In this document: piece by piece, positions 25,771-33,856 of the stretch
Layout: the number at the start of each line of letters is the position of its first letter
Numbering within the stretch: position 1 is the stretch's first letter
Origin: an uncultured Roseovarius sp.
GTDB taxonomy: Bacteria; Pseudomonadota; Alphaproteobacteria; Rhodobacterales; Rhodobacteraceae
Assembly: GCA_951812895.1 (NCBI GenBank)
Contig: OX638333.1
Location: 1,168,366-1,232,365 of the forward strand
Reading direction: 5' to 3'
Length of the DNA stretch: 64,000 bases
The notes under the pieces: model-generated
Told to the model about the DNA's origin: nothing
Database searches by the model: none
What the model saw: the letters and a program-made list of their open reading frames with translations, nothing else
Made by a program: the position numbers and the translations under genes

Positions 25771-25960
25771 CGCGCCCCAACGCGGCGGCGATTTGGCCAT
25801 AGTTGGTACAACGCTCTGACTTTTTTCGGATTTTGCTGAGATAAAGAGCATTGCTCATTGGTCGGATCGCCACCGCGCGCGTCAACAATACGCGGCTTTG
25901 TGCACACTTGGCCAACGGCAGCAACAGGACAAAAGGGCGAAATCCTGAAACCCACTACAT

Positions 25961-26821
25961 TCAACAGGTTCCGTTCAACGCAGTAAACACATTCAGCCGC
26001 GCGGGGATGTGTACCTCTCCACCCACCTCGAACTCGGCCAGCGCTTTTAAGCACATCGCCTCAATCGCCGCGGCATCTGCATCGCTGCCCCCCAGCTCTC
26101 TGAGCACCCGGATCGCCGGGCCGACACTGCACATCAGACGTGCGACCTCAGTCACATCACCCGGCGGGAACAGTGTTACGTCACTTTCAACACCAGACAC
26201 CTCTGTCCAGCCCGCATCCTCCAGAATGCCGGTGACGCGGTTAATATCTTTGAACGCAGTCGGTCCAGGCGCATGCGGGTCAAGCATTTCCGGTCGACCT
26301 AATCGAGCAACTGCTACTTCAAACGGCACACGAAACCATGGGTTTTCCGGCATGCCCCGCCAGCTGATAAATGCCATCCGACCACCCGGTCGCACCGCGT
26401 TTCGCAGATTGGCCATCGCGGCAGTCGGATCGTCGAAAAACATCACCCCAAAGCGTGAAAAAACCAGATCCGCCGCCTGCGTTTCGAAACCATACGACTG
26501 CGCATCGGCCAACATAAACTTTACCTGCGACAACCCTTCCGCTCTGGTGCGTGCCCGATCCAATAGTGGCGCTGAGATATCCACACCTGTGACCTCTCCA
26601 TTCACCCCAACAGTTTTGGCCAGTCGCAATACACTTGCCCCCGTGCCGCAACCGATATCCAGAACCTTTTCACCGGGCATAGGGTCTGCAAATTGCAAAA
26701 CCTCTTCCAAGGCAGAAGACAACAACTTGTCAAGCTGGTCCTCGTGGTCCACCCATTTGCGGCCACTCTCGGAATTCCAGTATTCGGACTGGTCTTTGTT
26801 ACCCTCTGAAACTGACGTCAC
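25961..26821 (-). CDS. Class I SAM-dependent methyltransferase (UbiE-like)
   Basis: A 286-aa methyltransferase with SAM-binding motif I VLDIGCGTGASVLRLA, motif II VTGVDISAPLLDRA and a post-motif region SRFGVMFFDDPTAAMANLRNAVRPGGRM. Such proteins methylate small molecules or quinones; the substrate is not evident. The C-terminal half is helical and includes a conserved LMCSVGPAIRVLRELG segment. It lies 6 bp downstream of the DUF2794 gene, so the two are probably one transcript. It resembles the methyltransferase at 33857-34732 in its motif I to post-motif region. Confidence 0.8.
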   Translation of the reverse strand: MTSVSEGNKDQSEYWNSESGRKWVDHEDQLDKLLSSALEEVLQFADPMPGEKVLDIGCGTGASVLRLAKTVGVNGEVTGVDISAPLLDRARTRAEGLSQVKFMLADAQSYGFETQAADLVFSRFGVMFFDDPTAAMANLRNAVRPGGRMAFISWRGMPENPWFRVPFEVAVARLGRPEMLDPHAPGPTAFKDINRVTGILEDAGWTEVSGVESDVTLFPPGDVTEVARLMCSVGPAIRVLRELGGSDADAAAIEAMCLKALAEFEVGGEVHIPARLNVFTALNGTC

Positions 26822-26827
26822 GGCGGG

Positions 26828-27172
26828 TTACTCTACGGATCGGATCAACTTGCGCTCCAACACCCGCAGCACCACCTTCAAATCTGATCCGCGTTTGAGA
26901 ATGCGACCATCCATACCAATAACCGCATATTGCCCCTGCCTGCCTCGCAATCGCGGGTGTTTCTCGATCCGGTAGATCGGGGTTTCAGCGGTGCGCCGGA
27001 ATATAGAAAATACGGCCATATCCCTGAGACAGGAAATCCCGTAATCACGCCATTCCCCCGCGGAAACCATGCGCCCGTAAAGGGACAGAATGACCTGAAG
27101 TTCGGTGCGGTGAAAGGCTACTTGCGCGTCGGTATGCGGCCCCGGGAACGGGGTGAGTGACTGAAAGCTCAT
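26828..27172 (-). CDS. DUF2794 family protein
   Basis: A 114-aa cytoplasmic protein of family DUF2794, common in Alphaproteobacteria. The conserved core HRTELQVILSLYGRMVSAGEWRDYGI is followed by FRRTAETPIYRIEK and VIGMDGRILKRG, then a basic C-terminal helix. The function is unknown. The methyltransferase gene follows 6 bp downstream. The upstream gap contains a 27-bp perfect dyad (27300-27326). Confidence 0.85.
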   Translation of the reverse strand: MSFQSLTPFPGPHTDAQVAFHRTELQVILSLYGRMVSAGEWRDYGISCLRDMAVFSIFRRTAETPIYRIEKHPRLRGRQGQYAVIGMDGRILKRGSDLKVVLRVLERKLIRSVE

Positions 27173-27299
27173 GCGCCAAGACTTGCCCTAAAACCTGCTA
27201 AAATCAAGACTTTTCAGCCAAGGAGTTGCGCCCGGGCACGTCGTTTAAGTCTCTGCAGGCAGGCTAAACGTGGTTTTCAGATAATACAGAAGGACATCC

Positions 27300-27326
27300 G
27301 TTCATTCAGGTTCAACCTGAATGAAC
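27300..27326. promoter_or_regulatory. 27-bp perfect palindrome downstream of the I78 gene
   Basis: GTTCATTCAGGTT and AACCTGAATGAAC form a perfect 13-bp inverted repeat around a single C. A 1-nt loop would strain an RNA hairpin and no T run follows on either strand, so a dimeric protein-binding site in DNA is as likely as a terminator. It lies 8 bp past the stop of the I78 inhibitor gene and 128 bp upstream of the DUF2794 start, both on the minus strand. Confidence 0.55.
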
Positions 27327-27333
27327 TGCGACC

Positions 27334-27603
27334 TTACCCACAATAAATCCGGGTAATCACGTCGTTTTCATCCGTTTCAACATTCACCCGGTCCGGCCGG
27401 TGGTCCATGGTGACCATCGAATTGGGCCCGATAATCCGCACCGGTTGTTCCAGCGCATCAAAATCATAGGCCGTTACCGGCCCGTCCACAAATTCCTGAA
27501 GCTGATCGGCGCCACAGGTTTCGCCTCTGGCAGTTGCGTCCTCGGCATCCGCCTTGGGCACGCAGGCCGACAATAAAACAACCGCCCCTACTGCAAACCG
27601 CAT
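27334..27603 (-). CDS. I78-family peptidase inhibitor-like lipoprotein
   Basis: An 89-aa precursor. LLSAC at residues 10-14 is a lipobox, so Cys14 would be lipidated and the protein anchored in the envelope. The mature part matches small serine-protease inhibitors of family I78: a conserved cysteine in GETCGADQLQEFVDG and the C-terminal RPDRVNVETDENDVITRIYCG pattern with the disulfide partner. AGGAG precedes the ATG at 27603; an open frame upstream to 27720 lacks a signal peptide. It probably protects the periplasm from host or own elastase-type proteases. Confidence 0.82.
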   Translation of the reverse strand: MRFAVGAVVLLSACVPKADAEDATARGETCGADQLQEFVDGPVTAYDFDALEQPVRIIGPNSMVTMDHRPDRVNVETDENDVITRIYCG

Positions 27604-27737
27604 CCGACACACTCCTGATCGTTTTCGCCAAATCTTTGGAAAAACGCTGCTATCTGACAAGCAGTATACATCAAAGCATTGAAAGCGTGCCGGATTTCGC
27701 CCAAAGTCGGACAAAATCAATTTGGGAGGACAGTGAA

Positions 27738-28850
27738 ATGCGTACCACCGCCGCCGTGGCCCTTGAAGCCGGCAAACCTATGGAAATCATGGAGGTGAAC
27801 CTCGAAGGCCCGAAAGCGGGTGAGGTTCTGGTAGAAATCAAAGCGACAGGCCTTTGCCATACGGACGACTTCACCTTGTCGGGTGCTGATCCAGAAGGCG
27901 CGTTCCCGGCCATTCTCGGCCACGAAGGGGCCGGTGTCGTGGTTGAGGTCGGCCCCGGTGTCACCTCGCTGGAAGTGGGTGATCATGTCATTCCGCTCTA
28001 TACTCCGGAATGCCGTGAATGTGATTATTGTCTGAACCCCAAAACCAACCTCTGCCAAAAGATCCGTACAACCCAGGGCGCGGGCGTGATGCCGGACGGC
28101 ACCAGCCGGTTCTCAATGCTCGATGGCACACCAATCCTGCATTACATGGGCTGCTCGACCTTCTCGAACCACACGGTCCTGCCCGAGATTGCGCTGGCCA
28201 AGGTGCGAAAGGACGCGCCTTTTGATAAAATCTGTTATATCGGCTGCGGCGTGACCACCGGCATTGGTGCGGTGATTAACACTGCCAAGGTTGAGATTGG
28301 ATCGACGGGTATCGTCTTTGGCCTCGGCGGCATCGGCCTGAACGTGATCCAGGGGCTGCGCCTTGCAGGTGCGGACCAGATCGTTGGTGTTGATCTGAAT
28401 GATGATAAGGCCACCATGGCCAAACATTTCGGCATGACAGACTTCGTTAACCCGACCAAGATCGACGGCGATATCGTGGCCCACCTGGTCGAGCTGACCG
28501 GCGGCGGCGGCGACTATACCTTTGACGCCACAGGCAATGTCACCGTGATGCGTCAGGCACTGGAATCCGCGCACAAAGGCTGGGGCGAAAGTGTTATCAT
28601 CGGCGTGGCCGGTGCCGGGCAAGAGATTGCAACCCGCCCATTCCAGCTGGTCACAGGTCGCGTCTGGCGCGGTACCGCCTTTGGCGGAGCATCAGGCCGT
28701 ACAGATGTGCCAAAGATTGTTGACTGGTACATGGACGGCAAGATCGAGATTGATCCGATGATCACCCACACATTGAAGCTCGAAGAGATCAACAAGGGTT
28801 TTGACATGATGCATGCGGGTGAATCGATCCGCTCAGTGGTGGTTTACTGA
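27738..28850 (+). CDS. frmA: S-(hydroxymethyl)glutathione dehydrogenase / class III alcohol dehydrogenase
   Basis: A 370-aa zinc- and NAD-dependent enzyme that oxidises S-hydroxymethylglutathione, the adduct of formaldehyde and glutathione. It also reduces S-nitrosoglutathione. Catalytic zinc ligands appear in GLCHTDDFTLSG and GHEGAG; the structural zinc cysteines are in PECRECDYCLNPKTNLC. The NAD-binding motif is FGLGGIGLNVIQG. GGGAGG precedes the ATG at 27738. The usual downstream S-formylglutathione hydrolase gene is absent; a hairpin follows the stop. Formaldehyde would arise from methylated amines or C1 compounds. The gene is called adhI or flhA in relatives. Confidence 0.95.
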   Translation: MRTTAAVALEAGKPMEIMEVNLEGPKAGEVLVEIKATGLCHTDDFTLSGADPEGAFPAILGHEGAGVVVEVGPGVTSLEVGDHVIPLYTPECRECDYCLNPKTNLCQKIRTTQGAGVMPDGTSRFSMLDGTPILHYMGCSTFSNHTVLPEIALAKVRKDAPFDKICYIGCGVTTGIGAVINTAKVEIGSTGIVFGLGGIGLNVIQGLRLAGADQIVGVDLNDDKATMAKHFGMTDFVNPTKIDGDIVAHLVELTGGGGDYTFDATGNVTVMRQALESAHKGWGESVIIGVAGAGQEIATRPFQLVTGRVWRGTAFGGASGRTDVPKIVDWYMDGKIEIDPMITHTLKLEEINKGFDMMHAGESIRSVVVY

Positions 28851-28871
28851 CTTTTTTCACTGCTTCGATCG

Positions 28872-28904
28872 GAATACGGGCGCATAAAGTATGCGCCCGT
28901 ATTC
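28872..28904 (+). terminator. Hairpin terminator after frmA
   Basis: A perfect 15-bp stem (28872-28886 with 28890-28904) closes on a 3-nt loop, beginning 21 bp after the frmA stop. The stem reads GAATACGGGCGCATA and its complement. Only a short GTTTA follows, so termination may be imperfect, but no other role is evident. Confidence 0.7.
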
Positions 28905-29051
28905 GTTTAGAGGCCGCGGTATTTCACGGCCCAAAAAAAGCGAACAGTCGTTTTGATTGAGTGATTAGTCTGTGCCCAAAGCGTTTCGCGCGGCGTCACT
29001 TCTTATGCAATTTAGCGCAGTCCGCTGCGGTGCAGTTTACGGTTTTTGAAC

Positions 29052-30605
29052 CTACTCGAACCACCAACGCTCTGACCAGCGTTTACCGTCCAAATCCCAG
29101 TTGGACGCCATCGTGTTTGGTGTCGCAATCTTGTTGGATGTGGCGAAGACGAAGTATGCAAACATCGGGATGATGATCGAGCCTTCGTTGGAGACGATGT
29201 CCTGCATCTCGAAATACATCTGTTCACGCTTGCTGGAATCCAGTTCCGCACGTGCGGCGACCATCAGCTTTTCGAACCGGTCATTACACCAGAAACCGTC
29301 ATTCCAGGCGGCACCACAGGCAAACGCGGTCGAGAAAATCTGGTCCTGTACGGGCCGTCCATTCCAATAGACCGCCGAGAATGGCTTTTGCATCCAAACA
29401 TCCGACCAATATCCATCGTTCGGCTCGCGCACGACCGACAGGTCGATTCCGGCTGCCTTGGCAGAGTTTAGGAAGAGCACACCAGCATCAACCGCCCCGG
29501 CAAAGGCCGCATCGGCAGCCGAGAGCGATACCGCGAGTGAATCCATGCCAGCCTGTTGCAGGAACCATTTCGCCTTGTCAGGGTCGTAGGATTTCTGTTC
29601 GAGCTCTGTGTTGTAGTATTGTTGACCCTTGCCGATCGGATTATCGTTACCGACTGAACCGTATCCAAACAGGATTTTGTCCACGAGTTCCTGACGGTTG
29701 ACCGCATATTTCAGCGCTTGCCGCACATTGTTATCGTCAAATGGGGCTTGATTGCTTGACATGGCAAAAGTGAAGTGCTGATTACCAGCGATCGAGTGGA
29801 TTTTCAGGTTCGGATTGCGTTCCAGCAGGTTCACTGTTTTTAGGTCCAGGCGGTCGATCATATCGACATCACCGGAAACCATCCCTGTGGTCCGTGTGTT
29901 CTGATCTACAAGCGAAAGCATTTCGATGCTGTCGAAGAAAGCCACGTCATCGCGCCAGTGGTTTGGGTTACGCTCCATCGTCATCGAGACACCAAAATTC
30001 ACATCTTTTTCAATGTAGCTGCCGCAACCATCACCGGATTGCCAGTCGATGCTGTCGTCCTTTGCTGGGTGAATACTCAGGTGCAGATCTGACAAATGGA
30101 ATGGAAAGTCCGCGTTGCCGCCGGTCAGCTCGAAAACGATCGTGTCACCATCAATCGAGATATTAGAGATCGGCTCTACCAACGGTCCCGCGGCCGAGTT
30201 GGAATCAGGCCCGCGAGGATAGTTGATTGATGCGACGACATCTTCAGGTGTGACATCCTTGCCGCTGTGAAAGCTGATGCCGTTGCGGGTTTTGGCCCGC
30301 CAGGTTTTGGCGTCCGGTGATGCTTCCAGGCTTTCAGCGACCAATGGCATGATTGATCCGTCGGGACGTACTTCGGTCAGATGCCCGTGCACAGAGTGGG
30401 CCACTGGCGTGGTAAACCCGTTGTCCCAAGTCGCAGGGTTCCAGGTGTCAGTCGTGGCGCCATGCCCCTTACCGACACGCAGATGACCACCGCGCTTGGG
30501 TTGTGCGGACGCACTACCCGTCGGCAGGGTCGCAGCGGCAACCGTAGCCGCCGTTGTTTTCAGAAAGCCGCGCCGGTTCAGGCGGACGTTTGAGATGATA
30601 GACAT
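29052..30605 (-). CDS. ABC transporter solute-binding protein, peptide/nickel family 5
   Basis: A 517-aa periplasmic binding protein of the DppA/OppA type (SBP_bac_5). The N-terminus has a twin-arginine signal, RLNRRGFLKTTAATVAAATLP, so it is probably exported folded by Tat. The fold then shows RNGISFHSGKDVTPEDVVASINY, a family marker. GAGGAG precedes the ATG at 30605. No permease or ATPase genes are adjacent, so it is an orphan that must use a transporter encoded elsewhere. The neighbouring betI-like remnant hints at a quaternary-amine or osmolyte ligand, but that is speculation. Confidence 0.88.
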   Translation of the reverse strand: MSIISNVRLNRRGFLKTTAATVAAATLPTGSASAQPKRGGHLRVGKGHGATTDTWNPATWDNGFTTPVAHSVHGHLTEVRPDGSIMPLVAESLEASPDAKTWRAKTRNGISFHSGKDVTPEDVVASINYPRGPDSNSAAGPLVEPISNISIDGDTIVFELTGGNADFPFHLSDLHLSIHPAKDDSIDWQSGDGCGSYIEKDVNFGVSMTMERNPNHWRDDVAFFDSIEMLSLVDQNTRTTGMVSGDVDMIDRLDLKTVNLLERNPNLKIHSIAGNQHFTFAMSSNQAPFDDNNVRQALKYAVNRQELVDKILFGYGSVGNDNPIGKGQQYYNTELEQKSYDPDKAKWFLQQAGMDSLAVSLSAADAAFAGAVDAGVLFLNSAKAAGIDLSVVREPNDGYWSDVWMQKPFSAVYWNGRPVQDQIFSTAFACGAAWNDGFWCNDRFEKLMVAARAELDSSKREQMYFEMQDIVSNEGSIIIPMFAYFVFATSNKIATPNTMASNWDLDGKRWSERWWFE

Positions 30606-30659
30606 GGTTAGTCTCCTCAGTTGATTGCAGAAACTTTTTGAGAGCAATCGTGTTCGCCT

Positions 30660-31257
30660 TTGATTGGCATAGCTGAGGCCTCATGGCGCATCATCCCCAG
30701 TGCAAGTTTGTTCAATGGATGTGCCATACGGGATTCGCGGAACCACCTTGGACCGGGTGGCCACTCTCGCTGGCGTATCCAAGGGAGTCGTACTCCTCTA
30801 TTTCAAAGACAAAGACGCCTTGTTCCAGAGCGTCCAAAGAAAAACCAATTCACCCTTGCGAGAGGGAGTGACTGAGTTGTTTGGTCACGCAGAAACACCG
30901 GAAGAGCGCCTTTATGCCATTATCATTGGAAATTTCGCGCCCACAGTCTTTGTTCAGGAGATTTGCCACGCATGGATCAATCTCTGCGCGGATGTTCCTC
31001 ATAACGCTCAGAGTCAGCGGATTCAGACAGTCGTACATGCCAGAATGCGCAGCAATCTCTTCAGCGCCTTGAAAGACATCGTTCCACAAAGTGACCTCGA
31101 AGAAGAAGCGATGCAGATTACGATCCTTATCCACGGAGCCTGGTTGCGGGCGAGCCTATAAAAAGAACCAATGTCGAGCAAAAAAGGCATCGACCAAGAG
31201 GACTACGCGATCCATCATTTCTTGAAACTCGACAGTAAGGCAGCGACAAATTTCTAA
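30660..31257 (+). pseudogene. Decayed TetR/BetI-like transcriptional regulator
   Basis: The frame from about 30715 reads a TetR-type helix-turn-helix, YGIRGTTLDRVATLAGVSKG then VVLLYFKDKDALF, typical of BetI-like repressors. The protein then runs to a TAA at 31159-31161. Beyond that stop the same frame continues with plausible regulator sequence (KEPMSSKKGIDQEDYAIHHF) to a second stop at 31255-31257, so the first looks like a nonsense mutation. The N-terminus is also wrong: the expected leading segment may be in another frame (IGIAEA near 30663), implying a frameshift. It lies divergent from the solute-binding protein gene. Confidence 0.6.
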
Positions 31258-31599
31258 AAAGCGCGCTCAAAGATGGAGACGCTTGCTAACATCATTCTGA
31301 ATTCCCGGACCTTCCGCCAACGTGTTGCCGAGTAACCCAATGTTCTGTCGATCTAAGCTTGAGTAGAATTTGGATTCTTAACATATCTTGGCGCAAATCT
31401 CTTTAAACGCAAACCGAGTTGAGTTGCCAACCCGTAAAGATGAAACCGGCGAAATCTCGAAGCCAACTAAGTATAATCTACACCAAGCGGCCATTCGATA
31501 AACCGCGTAGGATGCCTGCTTCGTCCGCATTGCCGACCTTTTCCATCCCATATCACAAACTGGTTTAACAAATTTCCTACTGCCCTGAGCTCGCTGCTG
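31258..31599. other. Intergenic stretch, no gene seen
   Basis: About 340 bp of lower-GC sequence between the regulator remnant and the terminator at 31600. The open frames on the minus strand (31378-31647 and 31467-31655) lack ribosome sites and domains and run through the terminator, so they are not genes. No repeat shared with other parts of the window was noticed. Confidence 0.5.
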
Positions 31600-31632
31600 A
31601 AAAAAAACACCCCGGCTGGATAACCGGGGTGT
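31600..31632 (-). terminator. Intrinsic terminator for the 112-aa protein gene
   Basis: Read on the minus strand, ACACCCCGG pairs with CCGGGGTGT over an 8-nt loop and is followed by a run of eight T (an A run at 31600-31607 on the plus strand). It lies 46 bp after the stop at 31678. This is a textbook Rho-independent terminator. Confidence 0.9.
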
Positions 31633-31677
31633 CTGACACGCACCCATATGTGCACGCTATTTCAATGAGAGGCGCTG

Positions 31678-32016
31678 TTACCGACGTTGTTTGCCATAAC
31701 CATAATCATAGCGATGGTATTGACCGTAGCCATCATAATACCCGTAGTTATGCTTCCGATGCGCCCGATGGCGCTGTTGGTGGCCCCGGTGCCGCCGATG
31801 GCCATACCGGGGCTGGTACCCGTAGCTGTGCTGTCGGCTCACGCCATAACTGTCATTTCGGCTCGACCTTGAAATCGCTGTGCCGATGATGGCCAGAGCC
31901 GCAACGCCTGCAATGATCTTGGCTGTGTCGTTGTCTGCCCGTGCCGGAATTGTGCTCAGCCCGGTCACGCCGATGGCTAATGCCGTAACAGCGACAATGA
32001 AATGTTTGTGGATCAT
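31678..32016 (-). CDS. Secreted Tyr/His/Arg-rich small protein
   Basis: A 112-aa precursor of unknown function. A signal peptide (about 1-27, ending ARA-D) is followed by a short hydrophobic Ala/Ile segment (IIAGVAALAIIGTAIS). The C-terminal 60 residues are a low-complexity tail of Tyr, Gly, His and Arg (HRRHRGHQQRHRAHRKH and repeated YGY). Such tails can bind metals, heme or polyanions. The gene has its own terminator and is probably monocistronic. Similar short proteins occur in roseobacters as hypotheticals. Confidence 0.7.
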   Translation of the reverse strand: MIHKHFIVAVTALAIGVTGLSTIPARADNDTAKIIAGVAALAIIGTAISRSSRNDSYGVSRQHSYGYQPRYGHRRHRGHQQRHRAHRKHNYGYYDGYGQYHRYDYGYGKQRR

Positions 32017-32222
32017 ATCAAACCCTCCCTTTCCGGATGGTCGGTCTAAGTTGCATCATGGATCACCAAATGGCGGGTGTTTCTAAAATTCCAAGCAATC
32101 TGACGCCTTCGTGTGGGTCCGCGCACATTCCGTGACCGCCCGTGATCATCACATCGTGACCTCCATTCTCTCGACAAGCCGTTTGTCTCAGGCTACCCCT
32201 TTGGGAACGTTTCAATTTTCGT

Positions 32223-32843
32223 GTGACTACTGTGACCCTGCCGCGCCTTTTCCTCAGTCTTAGTGTAACACTTCTTTTTTTGTCGAGCTGTGCCGCGACC
32301 CCGCCAAGCGGGTCCGGCGCCCCCGATGAAGTGTCGCGTCTGGCTCAAGGTATCCTGTCGCTGAACCCCGAAATCGACCCGGAGGAGGCTGGTCGTGCGG
32401 CGCGCATCGCACTCAGTTATCCATCTCAACTGAAGAAAGAGTACCAGGTCACCGACCCACCGCTCATCCACAATATGAAAGTCAATTCAGGGGCCCGGCC
32501 GCGTGGCCTGTGTTGGCATTGGGCACAGGACATGCAGACCCGGTTGGCGCAGGAAGAATTTGAAACACTTGTCCTGCACCGCGCAATTGCCAATTCCCAC
32601 ACCCGGCTATTGATCGATCATTCCACTGTCATAATCTCGGCAAAGGGTGACGACATGTTTAACGGTATGGTTCTGGACCCATGGCGCCTTGGCGGCACTC
32701 TCTATTGGGCGCCGACGACCAAGGACGCTAAATACACCTGGGTGCCCCGTCAGAAAGTATTTGCCATGAAGCGCGCGCGCCGTGGTGAGACCGGCACAGA
32801 ACCTGACGATCCATCATCCGAACCCGTGCCCGCCGCGTTCTGA
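32223..32843 (+). CDS. Lipoprotein with a possible Cys-His-Asp triad
   Basis: A 206-aa protein starting at GTG 32223. The signal ends in a lipobox, LFLSSC with Cys23, so it is a predicted lipoprotein. In the mature part RGLCWHWA (Cys97), IDHSTVII (His133) and MVLDPWR (Asp152) occur in the order and spacing of a papain- or transglutaminase-like triad. This is my inference; I do not recognise a named family. The C-terminus is Pro/Glu-rich and disordered-looking. It lies alone between two unrelated genes. Confidence 0.68.
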   Translation: MTTVTLPRLFLSLSVTLLFLSSCAATPPSGSGAPDEVSRLAQGILSLNPEIDPEEAGRAARIALSYPSQLKKEYQVTDPPLIHNMKVNSGARPRGLCWHWAQDMQTRLAQEEFETLVLHRAIANSHTRLLIDHSTVIISAKGDDMFNGMVLDPWRLGGTLYWAPTTKDAKYTWVPRQKVFAMKRARRGETGTEPDDPSSEPVPAAF

Positions 32844-32937
32844 CACAGCCCGCACAGATATCTGTGCACCGGTGCACCTTGCATCCTACGCCATCGGGAT
32901 TACCTCTGGGCCAACATAATTTAGAGGAAGCGCAACC

Positions 32938-33810
32938 ATGAGCGATGACACCTATACCCCACCAGAGGTCTGGAGCTGGGAAGAAGAAAACGGCGGCACC
33001 TTCGCCTCGACCAACCGGCCGATCGCGGGTGCCACCCATGACAAGGAATTGCCAATTGGCAAACATCCCTTCCAGCTTTACTCACTGGCCACGCCCAACG
33101 GGGTCAAGGTCACGGTAATGTTCGAAGAGCTTTTGGCAGCAGGGCATGATGCTGAATACGATGCCTGGATCATCCAGATTGGTGATGGTGATCAGTTCGG
33201 CAGCGGCTTTACCGATGTGAACCCAAACTCCAAAATCCCGGCACTTGTCGATCACACCGGAGAAAAGCCACTGCGCGTATTCGAAAGCGGTTCGATCCTG
33301 ATCCACCTGGCTGAAAAGTTTGGCGCATTCCTCCCCGCTTCGGGCCCGGAGCGGACAGAAACGCTCAACTGGCTTATGTGGCAAATGGGCAGCGCGCCCT
33401 ATCTGGGCGGTGGTTTTGGCCACTTCTATGCTTATGCGCCCGAAAAGTGGAAATACCCGATCAACCGCTTCTCGATGGAGGTCAAGCGTCAGCTTGATGT
33501 GCTCGAACGTCAGCTGGCCGAACGGCCATATATCGCAGGTGACGACTATTCGATTGCCGATATGGCAATCTGGCCCTGGTACGGTAACCTTGCCCTGGGC
33601 AAGCAATATGGCGCGGGAACTTTCCTGAGCGTACATGAATACAAGAACGTCGTCGCCTGGGCAGAAAAGATCCTGGAACGACCCGCGGTCAAGCGCGGGC
33701 GTATGGTCAACCGCAGCTCGGGCAACCCGGCAGAGCAGCTCCGGGAACGCCATGATGCCAGTGACTTTGAGACCAGCACCCAAGACAAGGTCGGCGAAGC
33801 CGCCGCCTGA
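32938..33810 (+). CDS. yghU: Glutathione S-transferase, YghU/disulfide-bond oxidoreductase type
   Basis: A 290-aa cytoplasmic protein of the Nu-class glutathione transferases (YghU/YfcG), which reduce disulfides using two bound glutathiones. The thioredoxin-like domain contains FQLYSLATPNGVKVTVMFEELL and the glutathione-binding NPNSKIPALVDH plus ESGSILIHLAEKFG; the helical C-terminal domain contains DYSIADMAIWPWYG. AGAGGAAG precedes the ATG. The N-terminal extension of about 45 residues before the fold is characteristic of YghU. A weak hairpin lies after the stop. Confidence 0.93.
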   Translation: MSDDTYTPPEVWSWEEENGGTFASTNRPIAGATHDKELPIGKHPFQLYSLATPNGVKVTVMFEELLAAGHDAEYDAWIIQIGDGDQFGSGFTDVNPNSKIPALVDHTGEKPLRVFESGSILIHLAEKFGAFLPASGPERTETLNWLMWQMGSAPYLGGGFGHFYAYAPEKWKYPINRFSMEVKRQLDVLERQLAERPYIAGDDYSIADMAIWPWYGNLALGKQYGAGTFLSVHEYKNVVAWAEKILERPAVKRGRMVNRSSGNPAEQLRERHDASDFETSTQDKVGEAAA

Positions 33811-33818
33811 TCATCACG

Positions 33819-33847
33819 AACGCTCCTACAGTATCTGTGGGGGCGTT
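33819..33847. terminator. Hairpin between converging yghU and methyltransferase genes
   Basis: The 13-nt arms at 33819-33831 and 33835-33847 pair with two G-T wobbles around a TAT loop. The hairpin occupies the 46-bp gap between convergent stops, so it could end transcription from both sides, although no long T run is present. Confidence 0.5.
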
Positions 33848-33856
33848 TGATCGTCT

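Noticed and set aside
25395-26054. A 219-residue minus-strand frame across the IS right end
   Set aside because: Half of it lies inside the IS non-coding end and it overlaps the methyltransferase 3' end; composition and domains are not gene-like.
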